Shown here in pieces: positions 1 to 6,219 of a stretch of DNA of 7,228 bases; positions within the stretch are counted from its first letter, which is position 1, and each line of letters begins with the position of its first letter. The position numbers and the translations under genes were made by a program. Location: positions 1 to 7,228 of the forward strand of contig JAFNAJ010000129.1 in NCBI GenBank assembly GCA_017860085.1. The letters are read 5' to 3'. Origin of the DNA: Acidobacteriota bacterium. Lineage in GTDB: Bacteria > Acidobacteriota > Vicinamibacteria > Vicinamibacterales > JAFNAJ01. Under the pieces are notes generated by a model. It saw only the letters and a program-made list of their open reading frames with translations, was not told the DNA's origin and searched no databases.

Positions 1-970
1 GGGCCGCCACGGCGCGGGCAAACGCCTCGACGTCGAGCGCCCGCATCGCCAGGCGATGGTCGGCCTTCACACCCGTCGAGGTGGGCGTGCTCTCCACCAT
101 CCACAGCCGGTTCATGCCAGTCTGCCCATGGGTGAGCCGCCGCTTGCTCATGAAGTCGTGAGCCCAGCGGAGGTGGCCGTGACCCGTCACGAGGAAGTCG
201 GCATCGAGCGACAGCACGACCTCGGCGTGATCGAACTGGTACCGCGGCTCGACGTACTCGCCGAAGGCCTGCCGGGCACCGGCCCGTGCCGCGTCGCGCG
301 ACACCGGCTCCCACTGCACCCACCTGGCCTCGGGCAGCGGGGCGAGCCACTGCTCCATCTGGTCGGCCAGCGTCGGCGAGATCACCGTGTCGGTGAGGAC
401 CCGCAGGCCCGCGCCCTTGAGCGCGCGCTGCGCGTTCATGGCCCCCTGCACCGCGGCGAGGAAGTCGGTCCACGGCACGATGTCGCCGAGGTGCTTGACG
501 GCCTGTGATCGGTCGGGGTCGTAGAGCGTCAGGATGGCAGCCTGGGCGAAGACGTCGGATCCGCCCCGGGTGGCCGGGTGCTCGGGATTCGGCTCAATCT
601 TGGTCGGGCGCCCCATGTGGCTCTCGACCAGCATGGGCATCGCCTCACCGGCAAACGGCATCGCGGTCGCGAAGAACAGCGGGCGGCCGGGAACGATCTC
701 CTCCGGCGCACGCACGTACGGCACGATCTGCTCGGGAGGCTGCCGCGTGCATCCCGCCACGCCCGCCAGCGCGAGCGAGGCCCCCATGAGCTTGAGGAAC
801 TCGCGCCGCCCCGCAGGGTCGGTGAACTCGGAAGCCTGCTCCGGGAACTCCCGGTGCAGCATGTTGCGGAACTCATCGGTATCGGCGAGCTCCTCGAGGC
901 CGCGCCACCAGGTCTTGCCGTCCTCGGCCGACAGCCGGGCTCGAATCTGTGCCAGATCGATCTCACGCAT
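1..970 (-). CDS. actB: Alternative complex III subunit ActB, Mo/Fe-S oxidoreductase-like, 3' end missing
   Basis: First 323 codons of a protein that runs off the left end of the window. In alternative complex III, ActB is the large extracytoplasmic subunit that resembles molybdopterin oxidoreductases and carries Fe-S clusters. With ActA it passes electrons from quinol towards the terminal acceptor. The first ~50 residues (WWRGLEELAD, then EFRNMLHREFPEQA) match the extension that precedes the Tat signal in this family. The Tat motif follows: R55-R56-EFLK, then a hydrophobic stretch ending in GVAGC. C74 could be a lipid-attachment cysteine. Residues from ~80 (PPEQIVPYVRAPEEIVPGRP) are typical of ActB. 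The family usually has about 1000 residues, so the Fe-S ferredoxin-like part lies outside. The ATG lies 36 bp downstream of the actA stop, with a GGAAAG ribosome-binding-like sequence (976-981), so the two genes are almost certainly co-transcribed. Family assignment is firm; cofactor content cannot be judged from this fragment. Confidence 0.92.
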   Translation of the reverse strand, partial: MREIDLAQIRARLSAEDGKTWWRGLEELADTDEFRNMLHREFPEQASEFTDPAGRREFLKLMGASLALAGVAGCTRQPPEQIVPYVRAPEEIVPGRPLFFATAMPFAGEAMPMLVESHMGRPTKIEPNPEHPATRGGSDVFAQAAILTLYDPDRSQAVKHLGDIVPWTDFLAAVQGAMNAQRALKGAGLRVLTDTVISPTLADQMEQWLAPLPEARWVQWEPVSRDAARAGARQAFGEYVEPRYQFDHAEVVLSLDADFLVTGHGHLRWAHDFMSKRRLTHGQTGMNRLWMVESTPTSTGVKADHRLAMRALDVEAFARAVAA

Positions 971-1006
971 GGTTGCTTTCCACGCTCGCAGGGATGACGC
1001 GCCGTC

Positions 1007-1657
1007 TCACCGATGGCACGTCGAGCAGCTGGTGAGCTTCTGGATGTCGTAGTCCTTGACCAGCTTCGGCCCCAGCTCCGCCTGGCTCACCGCCGGCCGA
1101 TAGCCCATCGTGGTCACGGCCTCGCGCGGCCGAACGAAGCGCTCCGGGGCCCGGTGACACTCGAGGCACCACTCCATCTGGAGCGACTTGGCCTGGTAGA
1201 TGCCAGGCATCTGGTCGATGCGCCCGTGGCACGACTCGCAGCCGATGCCCTTCTTCACGTGAATGGAGTGGTTGAAGTAGACGAAGTCGGGCAGGTTGTG
1301 CACCCGGATCCAGCGCAGCGACTCGCCGGTCCGGAAGCTGGCGCGCACGGGCTCGAGATAGGGGCTGGTGACCCAGATCTGCGAGTGACAGTTCATGCAG
1401 GTCTTCGTCGGCGGGATGTTCGCAAACGACGACTGCTCCACCGACGTGTGGCAGTAGCGGCAGTCGATGCCAAGTCCGCCGACGTGGTGCGCATGGCTGA
1501 ACTGGATCGGCTGCTCGATGTTGGTGTTGGCGCCCGTGACGTAGTCGGAGCGCATCAGCCCCAGCATCCCGAGGGCTGCACCCGCCACGACGAGGAGGCC
1601 GGCGACGAGGCTGAATCTGGCCAGTTGGTTCGCGGTCGGTCGAAAAATCTGGCTCAT
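1007..1657 (-). CDS. actA: Alternative complex III subunit ActA, membrane-anchored pentaheme cytochrome c
   Basis: 216-residue protein with five c-type heme motifs: C66-RYCH, C87-MNCH, C140-ESCH, C164-LECH and C211-STCH, the last ending one residue before the stop. Residues ~13-35 form a single hydrophobic membrane anchor, leaving the heme domain on the periplasmic side. Five hemes, one N-terminal anchor, ~215 residues and the start MSQIFRPTANQLARF are the signature of ActA. ActA accepts electrons within alternative complex III, a quinol:electron acceptor oxidoreductase that functionally replaces cytochrome bc1. It is followed immediately by actB, the usual gene order. There is no clear Shine-Dalgarno sequence before the ATG, but the N-terminal match to the family supports this start. 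A probable promoter lies about 80 bp upstream. The stop is TGA, while the other four complete stops in the window are TAG. Other multiheme families (NrfH, NapC) have different heme spacing and fit less well. Confidence 0.94.
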   Translation of the reverse strand: MSQIFRPTANQLARFSLVAGLLVVAGAALGMLGLMRSDYVTGANTNIEQPIQFSHAHHVGGLGIDCRYCHTSVEQSSFANIPPTKTCMNCHSQIWVTSPYLEPVRASFRTGESLRWIRVHNLPDFVYFNHSIHVKKGIGCESCHGRIDQMPGIYQAKSLQMEWCLECHRAPERFVRPREAVTTMGYRPAVSQAELGPKLVKDYDIQKLTSCSTCHR

Positions 1658-1735
1658 GGCTTGACGCAGGACCGAAGACCGTTCATCTCTGGTTCGGCGG
1701 AGAAAAGCGAAAACACTCGGCTTGAAGCCCGGGGC

Positions 1736-1749
1736 ATTCTAGCGCAAAA
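1736..1749 (-). promoter_or_regulatory. Probable actA-actB promoter (-10 region)
   Basis: Read on the minus strand this is TTTTGCGC followed by TAGAAT, a good -10 hexamer in a very GC-rich background. It implies a leader of about 70 nt before the actA ATG. No convincing -35 hexamer sits 16-18 nt upstream. The arrangement TTTGCG-y-TAkAmT recurs before the TonB-dependent receptor gene (6220-6232), which raises confidence that it is functional. Confidence 0.5.
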
Positions 1750-1782
1750 CTCGCGGGAAGCGGGCAGAGAAGGAAGGGAGAA

Positions 1783-1795
1783 AGCGGCAGCCGCT
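1783..1795. repeat. Perfect short inverted repeat in the divergent intergenic region
   Basis: AGCGGC-A-GCCGCT forms a perfect 6-bp inverted repeat around one central base. It lies between the divergent actA and zinc-ribbon genes, about 42 bp upstream of the proposed actA -10 element. It is flanked by GGGAG (1776-1780) and CTCCC (1794-1798), an overlapping alternative pairing. It could be an operator for either direction, but short GC palindromes are common by chance in such DNA. Confidence 0.25.
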
Positions 1796-1874
1796 CCCGT
1801 GTGGGACACTTGACAGCTCGTGACACAATCGGTCCGTCCCGACGCGAACGCTCGGTGCCCCCTCCGACACGACC

Positions 1875-2324
1875 ATGAGCGACAGGAAATACCGTCAGCG
1901 CGGCTACCAGGACGGCGACGAGCGCCCCAGCCAGCCTCGGGGGCCTGCCCACCCGCCACGCGAGCCCGGGCGGCCTCGTGGTGACAAGACGGCCATGGAG
2001 CCCCGGACACCCAACATGCCGGGCTTCCAGCAAACGGTCCGGTGCACGCGGTGCGGCCAGGAGGTGCGCTCGGTGATCGTCCGCGACACCACGTGTCCCA
2101 AGTGCGGCACCGACCTGCACAGTTGCGCGCAGTGCGCGTCGTTCGACCCGGGGAGCCACTTCGAGTGCATGCAGGCCGTGCCGGCCAGGATCAGCCCGAA
2201 GGACGCGCGAAACGACTGCACGCTGTTCGAGCCCCGCGTGAAGGTCGAGCGACAGACCGGCTCAACGCGCGAGGCCCCGTCGAGCGCCAAGTCGGCCTTC
2301 GACGCGTTGTTCAAAGACCTGTAG
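1875..2324 (+). CDS. Zinc-ribbon-like eight-cysteine protein of unknown function
   Basis: 149-residue protein, not recognised as a named family. Residues 1-50 are rich in Arg, Pro and Gly and probably disordered. A compact core follows with C57-TRC60 and C74-PKC77-G, a typical zinc-ribbon pair of knuckles. Next is H82-S-C84-AQC87-ASFD, then C98 and NDC115-TLFEPR, which could form a second metal site. Eight cysteines in this order suggest two zinc (or other metal) centres. The tail (~125-149) is polar and ends in SAFDALFKDL, a possible short helix. No signal peptide or membrane segment is visible, so it is probably cytoplasmic. It reads rightwards, divergent from actA, and ends 50 bp before the selenoprotein oxidoreductase gene, so co-transcription is plausible. 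The first ATG is used here; an internal ATG at residue 41 would keep all cysteines and drop most of the disordered arm. No clear ribosome-binding site precedes either start. DNA, RNA or protein binding cannot be decided from sequence. Confidence 0.78.
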   Translation: MSDRKYRQRGYQDGDERPSQPRGPAHPPREPGRPRGDKTAMEPRTPNMPGFQQTVRCTRCGQEVRSVIVRDTTCPKCGTDLHSCAQCASFDPGSHFECMQAVPARISPKDARNDCTLFEPRVKVERQTGSTREAPSSAKSAFDALFKDL

Positions 2325-2362
2325 GGCGGACCTTCAGGTTTCGCCGTGCAGCGCCCCGCGGC

Positions 2363-2368
2363 TACGAT
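2363..2368 (+). promoter_or_regulatory. Possible -10 element directly upstream of the selenoprotein gene
   Basis: TACGAT matches the TAnnnT -10 pattern and ends 6 nt before the ATG at 2375. Transcription from it would begin at or next to the start codon and give a leaderless mRNA. The only purine-rich stretch before the ATG (AGGA, 2369-2372) is 2 nt away, too close to work well as a Shine-Dalgarno sequence. No clear -35 hexamer is visible. Transcription from the upstream zinc-ribbon gene is an alternative. Confidence 0.35.
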
Positions 2369-2374
2369 AGGACC

Positions 2375-3046
2375 ATGAGCCTCTTGTCCGTCGCCGACCG
2401 CGAGCAGTTGCGCACGCTCCTGACGGGCCTCGAGCACGACGTGCGCCTGCTCTTCTTCTTCCGCGCCATCGGGTGCGAGCTCTGCCCCGACACCAAGCGC
2501 ATCCTCCAGGAGCTCGCGGAGGCCAGTCCCCGGGTCTCGTTCGAGGAGCTGAACCTGGTACTCGAAAAGGACAGAGCCCAGCAGTACGGCATCCCCGACG
2601 CGCCTGGCATCGCCGTCGTCCGGGCCGCCAACGGGGTTCAGGAGTGGGATCCGGGCATTCGCTTCCTTGGGGCCCCGGCCGGCTACGAGTTCATGTCGCT
2701 CGTCGAGGCCATCCAGTTGGTGGCCTCGGGCCGGTCGGGACTCTCGGACGAGAGCCGCGCGCTCATTGCCGCCGTCACCGAGCCCTTGCACATCCAGGTG
2801 TTCGTGACACCCACCTGACCGCACTGCCCCCAGGCCGTGAGCCTGGCCCAGCGCATGGCGATCGAGAACCCCCACATCACGGCCGTCGCCGTCGAGGCCA
2901 CGGAGTTCCCCGACCTGGTGCGACGCTACCGCATCAACGGGGTGCCGAAGACCGTGGTCGACGACCGTGTCGAGATCCTCGGCAGCCTGCCAGAGCCCGA
3001 TTTCGTGAGGTCGGTCCTGGCCGAACGGTTGCCGAAGGACGCGTAG
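2375..3046 (+). CDS. Selenocysteine-containing protein disulfide oxidoreductase (glutaredoxin/thioredoxin-like, two domains), UGA recoded
   Basis: Read through the in-frame TGA at 2816-2818, this is one 223-residue protein, close to the ~225 residues usual for protein disulfide oxidoreductases with two tandem thioredoxin folds. Domain 1 (~1-120) has C34-ELC37 after strand LLFFFRAIG, a candidate cis-proline P77, and FLGAPAGYEFMSLVEAI, a signature of this family. Domain 2 (~136-223) has strand IQVFVTPT followed by U148-PHC151-PQAV, then the cis-Pro loop GVP191-K and a closing EILGSLPE strand region. Homologues have Cys where the TGA falls, so it replaces the attacking residue of CxxC. A SECIS-like hairpin follows directly, and the remaining 75 codons are intact and end in TAG. 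Selenocysteine would give a more reactive nucleophile for thiol-disulfide exchange, peroxide or other reductive chemistry; the substrate is unknown. There is no signal peptide, so it is probably cytoplasmic. The alternative is a recent Cys-to-stop pseudogene, which the hairpin and exact position make less likely. Confidence 0.86.
2816..2818 (+). other. Predicted selenocysteine codon (UGA, Sec148)
   Basis: TGA lies in frame between ACC (Thr147) and CCG (Pro149), giving T-P-T-U-P-H-C. This is the first redox position of the second CxxC, where selenocysteine is known to replace cysteine in many thioredoxin-fold selenoproteins. The next base is C, as in the E. coli formate dehydrogenase context. 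The gene's real stop is TAG. Confidence 0.84.
2824..2851 (+). promoter_or_regulatory. Predicted bacterial SECIS element
   Basis: Hairpin just 3' of the UGA. The upper stem is a perfect 6 bp: CCAGGC (2830-2835) pairs with GCCTGG (2841-2846) around the five-base loop CGUGA (2836-2840). Below it is an internal loop of CCC against CC, then CTG (2824-2826) pairs with CAG (2849-2851). The loop has G at its second position as part of GU, 18 nt after the UGA. This fits the bacterial SECIS model as I recall it: small apical loop, G in the first two loop bases, about 16-37 nt from UGA. Such an element would recruit SelB with Sec-tRNA. It lies entirely within coding sequence, over codons for P-Q-A-V-S-L-A-Q. 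No bulged U equivalent to that of E. coli fdhF is evident. Confidence 0.77.
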
Positions 3047-3091
3047 CTCGGCGTCCGTAGGTTGACGTTCGTCGCTCAGGCCGGGGCCGTC

Positions 3092-3130
3092 GCAGGTGTG
3101 GGAGGCCGGCTGCCGAGCCGGCCCCCCTGC
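3092..3130. terminator. GC-rich hairpin between convergent genes, possible bidirectional terminator
   Basis: The core is a perfect 8-bp stem, GGCCGGCT (3104-3111) with AGCCGGCC (3116-3123), and a GCCG loop. It extends outward with GG/CC (3101-3102 with 3124-3125) and GCAGG/CCTGC (3092-3096 with 3126-3130), separated by small bulges. It sits 45 bp after the selenoprotein stop and 5 bp beyond the receptor stop, so it could end transcription from both sides. Neither strand has a U tract, so it is not a classical intrinsic terminator. Confidence 0.42.
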
Positions 3131-3134
3131 CTCA

Positions 3135-6100
3135 CTAGAACCTGAAACCGAAACCGAAGTAGTACTCGCGCGGCCGCTGGTAGTCGTCGGCCGATAGCGC
3201 CTTGCCGAAGTCGGGGCTCAGTTCGTAGTGCACCCCCTCCACGGGCTCCGTCGTGAAGGGGTTGAAGGTCTGCATCGTCCGGCTCGGGTTCTGGTTGGAC
3301 GCGGTGTATACGGTCTGGTTGCTCGTGCCGTCCTGACCTGAGTTGTTGAACAGGTTGATGGCCACGAGGCGGGCGAAGAGCTCCGTCTTCTTGCCGAAAC
3401 CGAGCGGGAAGTAGTAGTTCAGCGACAGGTCGGTTGAATAGATCGTGTCGGTCATGAACCTGCCCCGGCCGCCGAAGTAGTAGGTGGTCGTCGAGTCGGG
3501 CGTCAGGTACCCGGGGTTGGTCACGTAGGGCCGCGTGTCGATGCTCGGCGCCGCGCTGTAGGGCGACCCGGAGCTCACTCGCTGCAGCAGGCCGATGTTC
3601 AGACGACCGGCCGGGCCGAACCCCCAATCGTAGTTGCCCCAGAACCGGAACTTGTGGCGCTGGTCCGTGGACAGGTCGCCGGTCGGCGTGTTCCAGCTCA
3701 TCTCCTTGTACTCGACGTACGCGAGCAGGTCGTCCTGCACCGGGCCGCTGCTGGCGTTCTCGCCGTTGAAGTTGCCCCAGGTCCGCGAGAGGGTGTAGTT
3801 GCCGCCGAGCGTCAGGTCGGCCGTGAACCGGTACTGGATCTGGCCCTGCAGCGCCTTGTACTTGCGCTCGAGCTCGTTCGTGTTGACCACGAGGTTGAGA
3901 TCGAAATTGCGTCCAGCCGGGTCGGTCGCAAAGACGCCGGGTGTGACCGAGTCGGTGTAGAAATCGTTGAAGTCCTTGTAGACGAAGTCGACGCGGTACG
4001 ACCCGCGGCTGCCGATCAGGCCGGCGAGACCGAGGCTGTACTCCCACGCGCTCGGCGTGGTCAGCGTGTCCCCGATCTTGCGGTTCACACCCGGGTAGCT
4101 CGGGTTGCTCCGCAGCGTCCGGCTGGTCCCCCCGTTCGCATAGAACCAGTCGAACACCGTGCGCAGCGCGTCGGCCGCTGACACCGGGTTGGGCGTGTTG
4201 AGATCGGCGTTGATCGCGGGGCCCCGATAGACGTACTGGAACGAGGCCGTGCGCCCGGCGCCCGACCCGAGGTCGGCGATGCCACTCGTGATCGGGACGA
4301 CGTAGCGGGCGAAGCCGGCGTTGACGGTCCAGTGCCCGTTGCCCTGCAGGTCGTAGCTGGCCGACAGCCGCGGGCTCCACGCCTGGTCGTCCGAGACCGC
4401 ATTGCCGGCCTGGTCTTTCTCGTCCGTCTTGTCCCAGCGCACGCCGAGGTTGAAGCTCCAGTGGTCACTGAAGCGCCACGAGTCGTTGAAGAAGACCGAG
4501 TAGGTGCGCAGTTTGCTGCCCTTGGATGATTCGAGGAGCGGGGTCCACAGAATGTACGATGCCGCCGTGTCGCGGTCAGATGAGCCAGGGAGCACCACTG
4601 GATACAGCGTCACGTCGCTTCCCGTCCCACGGAAGATCGTGTTGCTGGCGTTCAGTCGGAACCCGCTCCCCGACTGGTAGTTGTCGTTCTTGCGCGAGTC
4701 CTCGAAGGCGTCGAAGCCAGCCACGAAGTTGTGCGAGCCGGCATTCGTGGTGGACAGGAAGTACGACGCCTTGACGATGACGTTCTGGTTGGCGCGCTTC
4801 TCCTCGTTCAGCTCGCCGGCGTCGATTGCTTCCTGGCTCAGCCCGCAGACCGCACAGAAGGTCGGCGAGTTCCAGCGCACGCTGTCGCGTGACCGGTCGA
4901 GGATCATCGTGCCGCGCTCGATGTCGGTGTAGCGCGCGCCAGAACCGATGAAGAAGTTGCGCCGGCGGGAGTACTGGCCTTCGAGGAAGAAGTTCGACGC
5001 CATGACACCCGTGTAGTTGAAGGCGAACAGGTCCTCAGGCGACTGGTTGTCGTAGAAACTGGCCGCGTCCATCACGTCGCCGAAGACGTTGTTGAACTCG
5101 TCGCGGGTGCGTTTCGTGAACGCGCCCTTCAACGTGTGGGCCGACGTCATCGCCCACGTCCCGTTGATCTCGTAGCGCCGGTCCTCGACCTTGTTGGGGT
5201 AGGTGATGTTCGTGTAGAAGGTCTGCTCCGACGTCTCGTCGGTGCGGAAACGCGCCGCGCCGAAGAACCACAGCTTGTCCCGGATGATGCGCCCGCCGAG
5301 CGTTCCCTCGTAGGTGGGCACGACCGTGTCGAGCCGCGGGTCCTCGGGCAGCCCCTCCTCGTACGGCGTGAGCGATCGCCAGCTGTCGCTGTCGAAGGTG
5401 ACACGGAACGAGCCGCTGTAATCGTTGCCGCCCGACTTGGTAATGGTGTTGGCGACCCCGCCCACGAAGCGGCCGTACTCGGCCGTGATGGCGGCGGTCA
5501 TCACCTTGGTTTCCTGGATCGCATCCTCAATGTACACGGCCGAGACCTGGTTCCGCAGCGTCTCGTTCGCCACGACGCCGTTGATCAGGAAGAGGCCCTC
5601 GTAGGAGAAGGCTCCCGAGAAGGTGACGTTGCCACTGGGACCGGTATCCGATGTGCCAGGCGCGAGGAGCACGGCCCCGCTGATGGTGCGCGACACGGGC
5701 AGCGTGTCGATCGTGGCCGACTTGTAGCTGGCCGCGGCCGTCGGCGAGGTGGTGAAGTCGCTCAACTGCGACATCGCGGTCACGGTGACCGTTTCTGCCA
5801 CGCCCGCCACCGTCAACTGCACGCTGAGCGGCACGGTCTCCGCAACCTGGAGGCGGACGGTCTGTTCGAGCGTCTGAAAGCCCGACAGCTCGAACACGAC
5901 GGTGTACTCGCCCGCCGGCAGGAACGGGATGATGTAGTCGCCGTTCTCCGACGTCACGGCGCTACGGGTGCCCTGCAGGGCCGGTGATGACACCGTCACG
6001 GTGACGCCCGGCAGCACGAGCCCGTCCGGGTCGGTGACTTTGCCGGTCACGGTGCCCGTGGGGGTGGTCTGGGCTAGCGCGGCCCCGACGCCGATGCACA

Positions 6101-6137
6101 GCAGAACGCAGGCAAGGAATGATGCTCTGAGTCTCAC
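3135..6137 (-). CDS. Oar-like TonB-dependent outer-membrane receptor with N-terminal carboxypeptidase-regulatory domain
   Basis: 1000-residue outer-membrane protein. A signal peptide (1-22, MRLRASFLACVLL to GAALA) is probably cleaved before QTTPTG. Residues ~27-110 form a carboxypeptidase-regulatory-like beta-sandwich (GTVTGKVTDPDGLVLPGVTV, then NGDYIIPFLPAGEYTV). A plug domain follows at ~130-240, with the characteristic FLINGVVANE and EYGRFVGGVANTITKSGGN segments. The rest is a long beta-barrel ending in YYFGFGFRF, a C-terminal aromatic outer-membrane targeting signal. This layout matches Oar-like TonB receptors, abundant in Acidobacteriota, which take up large substrates using TonB energy; the substrate cannot be inferred. 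The GTG start at 6137 is preferred because a strong AGGAGG lies 4 nt upstream and the signal peptide starts there; the open frame reaches further upstream (to 6464) but has no signal sequence at its end. An unusual C428-AVC431 lies in a likely extracellular loop. The stop is TAG. It lies downstream of an amidohydrolase gene but has its own likely promoter. Confidence 0.93.
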   Translation of the reverse strand: MRLRASFLACVLLCIGVGAALAQTTPTGTVTGKVTDPDGLVLPGVTVTVSSPALQGTRSAVTSENGDYIIPFLPAGEYTVVFELSGFQTLEQTVRLQVAETVPLSVQLTVAGVAETVTVTAMSQLSDFTTSPTAAASYKSATIDTLPVSRTISGAVLLAPGTSDTGPSGNVTFSGAFSYEGLFLINGVVANETLRNQVSAVYIEDAIQETKVMTAAITAEYGRFVGGVANTITKSGGNDYSGSFRVTFDSDSWRSLTPYEEGLPEDPRLDTVVPTYEGTLGGRIIRDKLWFFGAARFRTDETSEQTFYTNITYPNKVEDRRYEINGTWAMTSAHTLKGAFTKRTRDEFNNVFGDVMDAASFYDNQSPEDLFAFNYTGVMASNFFLEGQYSRRRNFFIGSGARYTDIERGTMILDRSRDSVRWNSPTFCAVCGLSQEAIDAGELNEEKRANQNVIVKASYFLSTTNAGSHNFVAGFDAFEDSRKNDNYQSGSGFRLNASNTIFRGTGSDVTLYPVVLPGSSDRDTAASYILWTPLLESSKGSKLRTYSVFFNDSWRFSDHWSFNLGVRWDKTDEKDQAGNAVSDDQAWSPRLSASYDLQGNGHWTVNAGFARYVVPITSGIADLGSGAGRTASFQYVYRGPAINADLNTPNPVSAADALRTVFDWFYANGGTSRTLRSNPSYPGVNRKIGDTLTTPSAWEYSLGLAGLIGSRGSYRVDFVYKDFNDFYTDSVTPGVFATDPAGRNFDLNLVVNTNELERKYKALQGQIQYRFTADLTLGGNYTLSRTWGNFNGENASSGPVQDDLLAYVEYKEMSWNTPTGDLSTDQRHKFRFWGNYDWGFGPAGRLNIGLLQRVSSGSPYSAAPSIDTRPYVTNPGYLTPDSTTTYYFGGRGRFMTDTIYSTDLSLNYYFPLGFGKKTELFARLVAINLFNNSGQDGTSNQTVYTASNQNPSRTMQTFNPFTTEPVEGVHYELSPDFGKALSADDYQRPREYYFGFGFRF

Positions 6138-6141
6138 GACG

Positions 6142-6149
6142 CCTCCTTT
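6142..6149 (-). promoter_or_regulatory. Ribosome-binding site fixing the receptor's GTG start
   Basis: AAAGGAGG on the minus strand, a near-perfect Shine-Dalgarno sequence, ends 4 nt before the GTG at 6137. It is the strongest ribosome-binding site in the window and decides for the 1000-residue product over longer in-frame readings that begin as far upstream as 6464. Confidence 0.8.
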
Positions 6150-6219
6150 GAGAGGACGATGACGGCGATCTGTCAAGGCGGGTCCAGACCACGGGGGCAC
6201 CGGGTGATCTGATTGCGGG

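Noticed and set aside
1013..1813. A long rightward ORF (266 codons) opposite actA
   Set aside because: It is antisense to five conserved heme motifs and has the Arg/Leu/Val-rich composition of a shadow frame in GC-rich DNA, with no recognisable domain.
1810..1815. TTGACA as a -35 box for the zinc-ribbon gene
   Set aside because: A perfect -35 hexamer, but nothing resembling a -10 lies 16-18 nt downstream (tccgtc region). The nearby CACAAT (1824-1829) is only 8 nt away.
2042..2818. A 258-residue rightward ORF starting at ATG 2042
   Set aside because: Its first ~111 codons overlap the zinc-ribbon gene in another frame and resemble nothing. The disulfide oxidoreductase homology begins at the ATG at 2375.
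2837..3046. A separate 69-residue gene starting at GTG 2837
   Set aside because: It begins in the loop of the SECIS-like hairpin, has no ribosome-binding site, and encodes only the second half of a thioredoxin domain lacking its first strand and catalytic site. It is the C-terminal part of the recoded protein.
2375..3046. Pseudogene created by a nonsense mutation or sequencing error
   Set aside because: This cannot be fully excluded, but the TGA falls at the one residue where Sec is expected, a SECIS-like hairpin follows at the right spacing, and no other stop or frameshift has accumulated in the 75 codons beyond it.
3076..4380. A 434-codon leftward ORF overlapping the receptor's barrel in another frame
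   Set aside because: It is extremely Arg/Pro/Gln-rich, a typical out-of-frame translation of GC-rich coding DNA. The receptor frame carries the conserved C-terminal outer-membrane signal.
5136..5987. A long rightward ORF (283 codons) opposite the TonB receptor plug region
   Set aside because: It is a shadow of the well-conserved receptor frame; composition is low-complexity and no motif or ribosome-binding site is seen.
6171..6176. TTGACA (minus strand) as a -35 box for the receptor gene
   Set aside because: No -10-like hexamer lies at the right spacing before the AGGAGG ribosome-binding site. The TATACT element at 6220-6225 is a better promoter.
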